Positions 1 to 5,815 of a DNA stretch of 23,413 bases are shown here, in pieces (within the stretch, counting starts at the first letter, position 1; every line of letters starts with the position of its first letter). The notes beneath the pieces are model-generated. The model saw only the letters and a program-made list of their open reading frames with translations. It searched no databases and was not told the DNA's origin. Source of the DNA: a virus; the IMG/VR virus record IMGVR_UViG_3300044949_001924, positions 1 through 23,413 of that record; one strand, 5' to 3'. Both the position numbers and the translations under genes were made by a program.

Positions 1-253
1 ACCATACGATCATGCCACTATAAGAGAAACTATTTTTGGTAGCATATTTATCTGACTTAAAGCGAAGTCCATCATGGTAACAATATTGAGATAGAATTGG
101 GCAAACAACAGCTTTTAATACAATGAGCAATAGCTCTAGCTCTGTCAACTCTAATTCTGTCTCTTTTTCCAAAAGAGACAATTTATGTCCTAATCCTAAT
201 TCATCTAATAACTTTCCTGTTTCTCCTTCTATGATTTCTTCAAAAAAACGCAT
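1..253 (-). CDS. Hypothetical protein, leftward, 3' end beyond window
   Basis: An open frame on the minus strand starts at ATG 253-251 and runs off the left edge without a stop, giving at least 84 residues. AAGGAG (complement of 260-265) sits 6 bases before the ATG, a strong ribosome site that fixes the start. The protein begins MRFFEEIIEGETGKLLDELG, then has a Leu/Glu-rich helical stretch, then a more polar part with several Tyr and Phe. I do not recognise a family. It is the only clearly expressed leftward gene and faces the RecT-like gene across a dyad-rich control region. That position would suit a regulatory or lysogeny gene, but nothing in the visible part is a DNA-binding fold. The gene is real with good confidence; its function is unknown. 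Confidence 0.7.
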   Translation of the reverse strand, partial: MRFFEEIIEGETGKLLDELGLGHKLSLLEKETELELTELELLLIVLKAVVCPILSQYCYHDGLRFKSDKYATKNSFSYSGMIVW

Positions 254-339
254 AAAAATCTCCTTTTTGCAGGGGGGCGTAAGCTTTTAGTCCTTTGATA
301 TAAAATTTTCCCTACGTCGAGAGTGCGATTCTTATCCTT

Positions 340-369
340 ATCTTAATCGATCCCGATCAGAATTGTCAA
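340..369 (-). promoter_or_regulatory. Candidate leftward promoter
   Basis: On the minus strand TTGACA (364-369) is followed after 18 bases by TAAGAT (340-345). The ten bases TTGACAATTC match the start of the three rightward promoters in this window, though the rest of the spacer differs. It would drive the leftward gene starting at 253, with a leader of roughly 80 bases. The match is seen in the sequence; activity is inferred. Confidence 0.5.
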
Positions 370-398
370 GTAATTTCTCTGTTATTTTTCCCCCTCCA

Positions 399-419
399 AT
401 GTTAGAGAGTTTCTAACAT
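399..419. promoter_or_regulatory. Candidate operator dyad 1 (ATGTTAG-N7-CTAACAT)
   Basis: Perfect 7-bp arms separated by 7 bases. The site lies about 30 bases upstream of the leftward -35 box. A second site with the same half-site and the same 21-bp total length occurs at 619-639. Paired, equally spaced dyads between divergent genes are typical of phage repressor operators. No candidate repressor is visible in the window. Confidence 0.5.
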
Positions 420-618
420 CCCGAAACGTCCACGGGGAACGGGTTCTAGGGTTTTGTTATTGGAGTTATCCCGATCCTAGTGAGAAAGAAGGATAGGAGA
501 GGGATAAGCGAGGTCAACCGCTAAGATGAAGGTTTTCTGTAGAGAAAAAACGAGAGTCGAGGATCGGGGAAACATCCATAACAAAAGGATAGAAGTATTG
601 ATATATATACTTTTTCTT

Positions 619-639
619 ATGTTATTTACTCCCTAACAT
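619..639. promoter_or_regulatory. Candidate operator dyad 2 (ATGTTAT-N7-CTAACAT)
   Basis: Same 21-bp geometry as the dyad at 399-419, with six of seven arm positions paired. A further TTTAACATC half-site follows at about 642-650. It lies about 90 bases upstream of the rightward -35 box. Inferred to bind the same dimeric regulator as dyad 1. Confidence 0.42.
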
Positions 640-699
640 CGCTTTAACATCCTCAACGTAGGATACTTGTACTACCCACCTCGCTATTTTCCCTAATCT

Positions 700-727
700 T
701 AGATTTCTAAATTATTTTAGAAATCTA
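700..727. repeat. 12-bp perfect inverted repeat next to the rightward promoter
   Basis: TAGATTTCTAAA (700-711) and its exact complement TTTAGAAATCTA (716-727) flank a 4-base loop. The right arm ends one base before the -35 hexamer of the rightward promoter. It has no T-tract and is AT-rich, so a protein-binding site is more likely than a terminator. Role inferred. Confidence 0.55.
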
Positions 728-728
728 C

Positions 729-757
729 TTGACAATTCAAGAAAGACTGTATATGAT
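729..757 (+). promoter_or_regulatory. Rightward promoter, family copy 1
   Basis: TTGACA (729-734), 17-base spacer, TATGAT (752-757). This is a near-consensus sigma70-type promoter about 30 bases before the first rightward gene. The spacer begins ATTCAAGAAAG, which is shared with copies at 8843 and 20073. The conservation of spacer as well as boxes is unusual. Confidence 0.75.
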
Positions 758-789
758 TTAAGGAAGTTGAGTTTTCTTTAGATAAAATT

Positions 790-1794
790 ATGTCAGGCGA
801 AATTGTTAAAGCTTCATCGAGTCCGCTAGAGTTAAAGACGATTGACGACATGAAAAAACTAGCGTCTTTAATGGCAGAGTCTAAGCTGTTTACTGATACG
901 CAATCAGTGGCACAATGTTTTGTAAAAGTTCTTGCCGGGAAAGAGTTGGGGATTCCCGCTTTTGCCTCGATGACTGGAATTCATATCATTAAAGGCAAGC
1001 CTGTTATTAGTGCCAACCTAATGGCTACCCTAATTAAGGGGTCAGGTAAGTATCGATACAAAAAATTATTGCACGACGCTGACAGGTGCGAGATTGAATT
1101 TTTTGAGTTAATACAGGGCAAGTGGGAATCGCTCGGCGTGACCTCGTTCACGATGCTGGACGCAAAAACCGCAGGACTCGGTAGTAATCCAAACTGGCAG
1201 AAGTTTCCTAAGAATATGCTTTTCGCTCGGTGTATCTCTAATGGGTTCCGCGAGTTCTGTCCCGATCTCGCCCTCGGTGCGCCTGTTTATTCCTTTGACG
1301 AACTAGGAGCAGAAGTAAACGAAAACGGGGACGCAATCAATGTGGAAGTAGTCAAGCCTCGAACCGAACCCGATATCCCCGAATGGGTTCCCCGAATGAT
1401 GAACTACGCAGTTAATGAATTGGGAATGAGTTCAGATACTGCGAGAGATATTTTCAAAAAGCACAATGCTTTCAAGGACGAAAAAGCTAAGGGGAAATGC
1501 TGGAAAGATATTCACGTCACAGCATTAGTAAACGCAGGGGTTGACGCTTTTGTGGCGGAATCAATTTACAAAGAAAACAGCAAAAATAAGGACGCTCTAA
1601 AAGTAGCTGTTCTTGATACAATTACTGCGTTAAATAAAAGCGGTAATCCCGACACGGAAGGAAAAGTTACGTTTACCGCAGAACAAGTAGTCGGCAACGA
1701 AATCAATCCAGAAATCAGCGCAGAAATAGACGCAATGATCGAGGACGGATTACTAGGAACTGTCCCCGCCTCTGGAAATTCGGACGATTTCTAA
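790..1794 (+). CDS. RecT-like single-strand annealing protein
   Basis: A 334-residue protein and the first gene of the rightward block. Residues about 30-80 (AGKELGIP, then KGKPVISANLMATLI) and the segment W136-x3-P140-x2-ML-x2-R147 followed by FCPDLALG match the pattern of phage RecT/Bet-type annealing proteins as I know them. These anneal single strands during replication-linked recombination. The C-terminal third is less conserved-looking, with an acidic tail ending in DDF, as in many single-strand-binding partners. The ATG at 790 lacks a close Shine-Dalgarno; AAGGAAG at about 760 lies near the predicted transcription start. It is immediately downstream of promoter copy 1. A distant annealing-family relative is possible, but the class is fairly secure. 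Confidence 0.68.
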   Translation: MSGEIVKASSSPLELKTIDDMKKLASLMAESKLFTDTQSVAQCFVKVLAGKELGIPAFASMTGIHIIKGKPVISANLMATLIKGSGKYRYKKLLHDADRCEIEFFELIQGKWESLGVTSFTMLDAKTAGLGSNPNWQKFPKNMLFARCISNGFREFCPDLALGAPVYSFDELGAEVNENGDAINVEVVKPRTEPDIPEWVPRMMNYAVNELGMSSDTARDIFKKHNAFKDEKAKGKCWKDIHVTALVNAGVDAFVAESIYKENSKNKDALKVAVLDTITALNKSGNPDTEGKVTFTAEQVVGNEINPEISAEIDAMIEDGLLGTVPASGNSDDF

Positions 1795-1860
1795 AAAGCT
1801 TGTCAGGGGGCATTGACAACGCCGATCACCTTTTATCAACAATCATCAGGAGTAACAGCA

Positions 1861-2982
1861 ATGACCCTTAATTTTTTAGTCACAACCCGCGCGGAAGTTC
1901 TCAACGCCAAGATTGAAGAAATCGGAGAATGTTCAGTAATCATGATCGATGGAACTGTCCCTGGATGGAAACCCCGATCAAGGGATTGGCATTTTGATCA
2001 CCATCGACCGGGAGGCGAAAAGATCCAAATCGATGACATCGAAAAAACAATTGAAATTAACGCGGAAATGGGGATAGATCTTCCTTCTCAATTCCCGAAA
2101 GAGAAAGACAACAATATCCTTTTTTGCACCACCCAATTAGACGCTGACGCTATCTGTAGCGCAGTGCATTTGTACATGGCGTATCTAGGGACAAGTGAAA
2201 AAGAGAGCCAATATCTTTGGAATCAAGACAATGCCGAAATGAAGCTCTGCGCCATTTCCTACGATTGCGATCACCTTGCCGTCCCGTTTCTTCTATCCAA
2301 GTACGCCGATTTTGCCGCTCAATGTGTAGCGGGGATGAAGTGTGAATCGGACGATCTTGCAATCGATCTGGATATGCCCAAAGATCGACGGGAATGGACA
2401 ATCGAAGATAAGGAATACTTTCATTCCCGCGCGTTTGAGCGGTCGTTCTGGAATCTTGTCAAAGCTATCGAGGGAAAAGATAATTGGCCGTGTGATCACC
2501 CGAAAGTCGATGAATACTGGGAAAAGGTCAAAGGATTCACAGATCAGCTAATCGAAGAAAATCGGATCACCTTTTATGAAGGTTGTGCGATAGTCACAAT
2601 GTCGGGATTGGGAGAAACCTACATCGATCCCCGTTGTGTTTATCAGTCGATTGATCGCATGATCGATAATTATTATGATATTTTTCCCATCATCCTTACG
2701 ATGCACGATGTAATCGTAACCAAAAAAATTGACAAATTTACTAGCAAAAAATTCGTTGGCAACAAGTACACTCTTGCCTGCAATCCATATCACCCTGATG
2801 CCGAAACCGAAGAAATCAACTTTGCAAGGTTAACTTACTCCGTACTTTCGGAAGCCGAAAAATTCTACGATCCAGATGCAGAAGGATGGAGTGGTCGTGC
2901 CACGGTCGGCGAATCGAATGCCTGCTCTAACTTATCACCTCCCACGGTGATCGAGATCATTTTAAAGACTTGCCGTTTTTAA
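1861..2982 (+). CDS. DHH-like phosphoesterase-related protein
   Basis: I place the start at ATG 1861 because AGGAG (1848-1852) lies 8 bases before it; an in-frame TTG at 1813 has no such signal. The 373-residue protein shows WHFDHHRPGG near residue 45, TTQLDADAICSA near residue 90 and SYDCDHLAV further on. These resemble the Asp/His metal-binding motifs of DHH-superfamily phosphoesterases, which cleave short nucleic acids or related phosphodiesters. A DHHA1-type C-terminal domain is not obvious, so substrate and even activity are open. It follows the RecT-like gene by about 65 bases and probably shares its transcript, consistent with a role in DNA metabolism. Confidence 0.5.
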   Translation: MTLNFLVTTRAEVLNAKIEEIGECSVIMIDGTVPGWKPRSRDWHFDHHRPGGEKIQIDDIEKTIEINAEMGIDLPSQFPKEKDNNILFCTTQLDADAICSAVHLYMAYLGTSEKESQYLWNQDNAEMKLCAISYDCDHLAVPFLLSKYADFAAQCVAGMKCESDDLAIDLDMPKDRREWTIEDKEYFHSRAFERSFWNLVKAIEGKDNWPCDHPKVDEYWEKVKGFTDQLIEENRITFYEGCAIVTMSGLGETYIDPRCVYQSIDRMIDNYYDIFPIILTMHDVIVTKKIDKFTSKKFVGNKYTLACNPYHPDAETEEINFARLTYSVLSEAEKFYDPDAEGWSGRATVGESNACSNLSPPTVIEIILKTCRF

Positions 2983-3017
2983 TTTTAATAGTGTCAAAAT
3001 TATTTGCTAATCCTGAC

Positions 3018-3275
3018 ATGAACGAGATTGAGCAACTAAAGCGCCGTGTCTACCATTTAGAAACTCAGATCAATCTATTGTCCCAAGTCTATTTAGATTT
3101 GAAGTCCGATCAATGGGTAGACGCTCAAGAATGTTGCGAGAGACTTAAAATCTCTCGCTCTACCCTCGAACGCTGTCGCAAGAAAGCGAAAGAAGGGATT
3201 CACTACAAAATCCACGGCGAGCGGAAGTACCGCTATAACTGGCAAAAAATGCAAGAATTATTAGAGGGTAAGTAA
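3018..3275 (+). CDS. Small HTH / excisionase-like DNA-binding protein
   Basis: An 85-residue protein from ATG 3018. The frame is open from TTG 2970, and GTG 2991 is also possible; none has a clear ribosome site, so the start is uncertain. Residues 1-30 form a likely coiled coil (QLKRRVYHLETQINLL). The rest, with WVDAQECCERLKISRSTLER and later YNWQKMQELL, reads like a MerR/excisionase-type winged helix. Such small proteins act as excisionases or transcription regulators. Its stop codon abuts the ATG of the next ORF (TAAATG), implying coupled translation. Confidence 0.55.
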   Translation: MNEIEQLKRRVYHLETQINLLSQVYLDLKSDQWVDAQECCERLKISRSTLERCRKKAKEGIHYKIHGERKYRYNWQKMQELLEGK

Positions 3276-3341
3276 ATGGAAAAAGCCAAACGCAAAAAGT
3301 TAACAGATCCAAATTATGGAAAAAATTCAGGATCAAAATGA
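3276..3341 (+). pseudogene. N-terminal fragment of an ORF stopped by in-frame TGA
   Basis: ATG 3276 directly follows the previous stop and has GAGGG (3264-3268) 7 bases upstream, the best ribosome site in this stretch. It encodes 21 residues, starting MEKAKRKKLTDPNYGKN, then meets TGA at 3339-3341. The same frame then continues without a stop through 3372 to TAA 3708-3710, with a Lys-rich bridge (KKSSKRKLFGLATKDD). The two parts therefore look like one gene of about 145 codons interrupted by a single TGA. Alternatives are a genuine 21-residue peptide, a sequencing error, or readthrough. Confidence 0.5.
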
Positions 3342-3371
3342 AAGAAGTCATCAAAACGCAAGCTTTTTGGC

Positions 3372-3710
3372 TTGGCAACAAAAGACGATATTTCTGACAT
3401 TATACTTGTGTCGATTTTAGTGCGAATAGATCATATCGGACTTGACCAATTTTTCGAGGTAGATATTCCTTTTCTTAACGCCTTTCTTGACACCTTTTCG
3501 GGGACTGCAAGCAAAGGGAAAAAGATGGGATCGGAAATGTTTCCAAACAAAGAATATGTTCGGGCAATGATAGAACAACTAGGGGACACTTTTGACGAAC
3601 TCAAGCAAGTTTTCGATATGCCAAAAAATGTAGTAGGCTTGCCTCTTGATGAGTTTTATCCCGACCTATTTTATTCTGTTTGCGAAAATGCACCAAAACT
3701 AAACAACTAA
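3372..3710 (+). CDS. Hypothetical acidic protein, C-terminal part of split ORF
   Basis: The longest start is TTG 3372 (112 residues), with GTG at 3408 and 3420 as alternatives; none has a good ribosome site. The sequence is mostly helical with hydrophobic patches (DIILVSILVRIDHIG) and a C-terminal part rich in Asp, Glu and aromatic residues. I recognise no family. It is in frame with the well-initiated ORF at 3276 across a TGA at 3339, so it may be translated only by readthrough or weak internal initiation, or may be dead. Confidence 0.4.
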   Translation: MATKDDISDIILVSILVRIDHIGLDQFFEVDIPFLNAFLDTFSGTASKGKKMGSEMFPNKEYVRAMIEQLGDTFDELKQVFDMPKNVVGLPLDEFYPDLFYSVCENAPKLNN

Positions 3711-3748
3711 AATACTCAAAAAACTACAGGGAAAAGAGGAAATCCGAT
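3711..3748 (+). repeat. Direct repeat, left copy (partner 4051-4088)
   Basis: Aligned at a constant offset of 340 bases with 4051-4088. Twenty bases are identical from 3718 (AAAAAACTACAGGGAAAAGA), then two mismatches, then AAATCCGA. The right copy encodes the first codons of the ParB-like gene; the left copy serves as the ribosome site and start region of the small gene at 3747. Confidence 0.85.
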
Positions 3749-4037
3749 GAGACTAGAAGTTGATTTGAATCAAGTAGAAAACATTAAAACTGTTTCTACG
3801 CTTGCAAGTGTATTGCAGTCAATAGAAAATAGATCGTTAGGCAAGGGTTACACAAAAAAAGAATTCTTGGAGTTGGTAGCACGAATACTATCAGAACTTA
3901 GCAATCAATTAGGAGATGAATTGAACAATTATGAAGAAAGTGACACTAATGAGAATCTGTTTGAAAAATATAGCTTTCAAGCGGATGAAGACCTCAAAAA
4001 ATACATCAAAAAGTGTATAAACTTTGACAACCTGTAA
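3747..4037 (+). CDS. Hypothetical small helical protein
   Basis: A 96-residue protein starting at ATG 3747, with AGAGGA (3735-3740) 6 bases upstream. It is predominantly helical and acidic, with alternating Leu/Glu heptad-like stretches (KKEFLELVARILSELSNQLG), and ends in a charged Lys/Asp-rich tail. No family recognised. It lies between two copies of a roughly 38-bp direct repeat, so it looks inserted in front of the ParB-like gene. Its ribosome site derives from a copy of that gene's coding sequence. Confidence 0.65.
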   Translation: MRLEVDLNQVENIKTVSTLASVLQSIENRSLGKGYTKKEFLELVARILSELSNQLGDELNNYEESDTNENLFEKYSFQADEDLKKYIKKCINFDNL

Positions 4038-4050
4038 TTAGAGACAAAGC

Positions 4051-4088
4051 AATGATTAAAAAACTACAGGGAAAAGAAAAAATCCGAA
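4051..4088 (+). repeat. Direct repeat, right copy (partner 3711-3748)
   Basis: Covers the start of the ParB-like gene (residues KKLQGKEKIR). It differs from the left copy mainly where AGAAAA here is AGAGGA there, and where CCGAACC here is CCGATGA there. Those two changes create the ribosome site and the start codon of the gene at 3747. Confidence 0.85.
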
Positions 4089-5122
4089 CCTATGGAAGTG
4101 CAAAAGGAGAGCTAATCCTAATCGATCCTTGGTTGATTTCCTTTCGCCTTGCCAATGGGGAATTTATTGGGCCGCGCGTCGGTTTGCACGACGACGGCAA
4201 AATGCACGTCTTACTTGGCGAAAGTCCTTTGTCTTTTAGTGAGGAGCTTATTGCCGCAGTATCGGGCGAGTCGGGATGGAATACACGGGTTTCCTACGAT
4301 CTCGACTCTATTGTCGATCTGGCTGATAAAATCGTTGCCGCCCGTGCGATTTATCAACCGTTGCACCTGATAGCGGACGGTGATCGCTTATTCCCAAAAG
4401 ACGGTCATCGGAGGACGCTGGCATGGCTTTACAACGCCGCACGGGGAATTGAAATATCGAACGTCATAGCAATCATCAAGACTCTCGCCCGCGGACAGAC
4501 GATCCGAGATTTAGAATACGAAATGCTTTCAATGGGAGTAGATGCCGAAAAGCTTTCTCTCCTTGATCGGGCAAAAATGATCCGCCGTCATTTGCGAGAA
4601 GACTGTTTATCGGGGCTAACCGAGGAACAATCGAAAGCGCAGTTCTGTGAGCGGACGGGATGGAAGAAAACCGACTACAATCGAGTGCTAGAAATTTCGA
4701 CTTTTTCCGCTCCCGTACTCAAGGCAATCGAAGAAAAGGGAATTGCCGAAACGACCCTACAAACGCTTATGCGGGAATCCGAATTAACTCTACCCGAAAA
4801 AGAAAAGATCATTCTCGAATCGGTTAGCCTCGCTGAAGAGGCAGGAGCAAAAAAGGTCACGGGATCGATCATCGGGTCGGTTGCAGAAAACCACAAGAAA
4901 CGAAAACGCCCGACTTTTATAAAACCGAGCGGGGAAGTTAAAACGCCCGACGAAATGCCCGTCAAGCCTGTTCAACTTCCACCGAAAGCGAAGGAAATTC
5001 GGGAGATGTTTATTAAGCTTGTCGGGGAAGGAAATGCCCGCAAAGTAGGAGATAGTTATACCGTTGATTTTTCGGCGGAATTGTGGGAAAAAGTTGTTGA
5101 TTTGGTAGAGAGGTTAAAGTAA
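4052..5122 (+). CDS. ParB-like protein (ParB/Srx-type domain plus HTH region)
   Basis: A 356-residue protein from ATG 4052; AGAGA upstream is a weak ribosome site. Residues about 115-145 contain DGHRRTLAWLYNAARGIE, matching the G-H/E-R-R box of ParB N-terminal domains (CTP binding in true ParB, nuclease activity in some phage relatives). A helical middle part (AKMIRRHLREDCLSGLTEE, then ERTGWKKTDYNRVLEI) fits a KorB-like HTH. A Lys/Pro-rich linker leads to a C-terminal segment that could mediate dimerisation. No ParA partner is visible. The next gene begins directly after the stop. Candidate roles are DNA binding for partition, regulation or DNA modification. Confidence 0.65.
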   Translation: MIKKLQGKEKIRTYGSAKGELILIDPWLISFRLANGEFIGPRVGLHDDGKMHVLLGESPLSFSEELIAAVSGESGWNTRVSYDLDSIVDLADKIVAARAIYQPLHLIADGDRLFPKDGHRRTLAWLYNAARGIEISNVIAIIKTLARGQTIRDLEYEMLSMGVDAEKLSLLDRAKMIRRHLREDCLSGLTEEQSKAQFCERTGWKKTDYNRVLEISTFSAPVLKAIEEKGIAETTLQTLMRESELTLPEKEKIILESVSLAEEAGAKKVTGSIIGSVAENHKKRKRPTFIKPSGEVKTPDEMPVKPVQLPPKAKEIREMFIKLVGEGNARKVGDSYTVDFSAELWEKVVDLVERLK

Positions 5123-5410
5123 GTGGCAGAACCAACAAAAAATAAGCCAGCACAGTTAGAAATCTTTCTTGTTTTGTCAAAGCATCCCGAAGGATTGACC
5201 CTTTTGGAGATCGGAACAGCACTAGGAAAGCCCGCTCATCTTGCTATTCCGTGGGCAAGCGATAGAATTGCTTACATGAAAGATATTATCGAAAAAGTTG
5301 TTGTTAAAGAAAGACAAGGAAGTCTTCCCCCAGTTATCGTTTTTCGAGTAAAGCAATCTAATCCCCCCGATTCAAGCGACAAAAAACATCGATCAAATCC
5401 CGATCGTTGA
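5123..5410 (+). CDS. Small winged-helix-like hypothetical protein
   Basis: A 95-residue protein from GTG 5123, immediately after the TAA of the ParB-like gene, so probably coupled to it. Residues 10-60 (QLEIFLVLSKHPEGLTLLEIGTAL split over two helices, then RIAYMKDIIEKV) suggest a small winged-helix DNA-binding fold. The C-terminal tail (residues about 78-95, SNPPDSSDKKHRSNPDR) is low-complexity and overlaps the antisense integrase remnant. It may therefore be foreign sequence read through after an insertion that replaced the original end. Confidence 0.55.
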   Translation: MAEPTKNKPAQLEIFLVLSKHPEGLTLLEIGTALGKPAHLAIPWASDRIAYMKDIIEKVVVKERQGSLPPVIVFRVKQSNPPDSSDKKHRSNPDR

Positions 5411-5633
5411 CGTGCCGGAGATAAAATTTTTTTCTTGTCTCTCGACTGTGTCCGCCCATCTTCTCCGCAAGGTTCGGCGGCCACCCCGCTTTCTCTAATC
5501 GGATAACATAGCAATCCCGAAAAGCGTAAGCTGTCCAATTTACGCCGTTTCGTTTTAACCCTGGTGTTATCCTCGCACCTTTATATCTCTCGATTCCCCC
5601 AGAAATCGAACAGGAAATCAAGAAAGAAGCTGA
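5358..5633 (-). pseudogene. Tyrosine recombinase (integrase) C-terminal remnant
   Basis: A minus-strand frame open from about 5633, just after an in-frame TAA, to the stop at 5358. Counting from TTG 5621, it contains YAFRDCYVIRLEKAGWPPN (Y32-x-x-R35), then MGGHS (G57-H58), then KKFYLRHV with Y67. This order fits the H/Y-x-x-R box, the G-H box and the nucleophile Tyr of phage and cyanobacterial tyrosine integrases. The catalytic His before x-x-R is Tyr here. The N-terminal core-binding domain, the first catalytic Arg and any ribosome site are absent. It is best read as a truncated, inactive remnant of an earlier integration module, not as the element's working integrase. Confidence 0.62.
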
Positions 5634-5758
5634 TTCTTTTTATGTTTCCAAGCTTCGTAAAAAAATTAGACAGATTACTTAAGATTACTTTCTGTAGTAT
5701 TCCTTTGTCAGGAATTTTCTGTTAGGATTTTTAATAGAATCTTTTCGGGAGAATTCCG

Positions 5759-5815
5759 ATGTCCAATAAAAAAACTCGCGGGGAGCGAGTTCCAAAACAC
5801 AAATGTATCTTATGA
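5759..5815 (+). CDS. Putative 18-residue leader ORF
   Basis: ATG 5759 has GGGAG (5747-5751) 7 bases upstream. It encodes MSNKKTRGERVPKHKCIL, a basic peptide, and its TGA (5813-5815) overlaps ATG 5812 of the primase gene as ATGA. That arrangement would couple primase translation to the leader. A hairpin lies inside it. It may instead be a truncated remnant of a longer gene. Expression is unproven. Confidence 0.4.
   Translation: MSNKKTRGERVPKHKCIL
5767..5791 (-). terminator. Minus-strand intrinsic terminator-like hairpin
   Basis: A 7-bp stem (5773-5779 with 5785-5791) and a 5-base loop. On the minus strand it is followed by seven T (complement of 5768-5774). It has the form of a rho-independent terminator for leftward transcription. 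No leftward gene is seen to its right, so it may block antisense transcription or be a remnant of the integrase module. On the plus strand it is only a hairpin before the primase start. Confidence 0.5.

Noticed and set aside
526-636. 36-codon ORF with a hydrophobic C-terminal half in the control region
   Set aside because: No ribosome site at a proper distance, and its end runs through the operator-like dyad at 619-639. Better read as noncoding control sequence.
3338-3397. 19-codon ORF whose ATG overlaps the TGA at 3339
   Set aside because: Too short, no coding signal of its own, and it lies across a better explained interrupted frame.
4021-4055. TTGACA near 4023 before the ParB-like gene
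   Set aside because: No -10-like hexamer at 16-18 bases and no AATTC spacer as in the promoter family.
5577-5682. Plus-strand frame ending in YVSKLRKKIRQIT
   Set aside because: Protein-like at its end but no start codon and no upstream continuation; probably another gene fragment beside the integrase remnant, too short to support.
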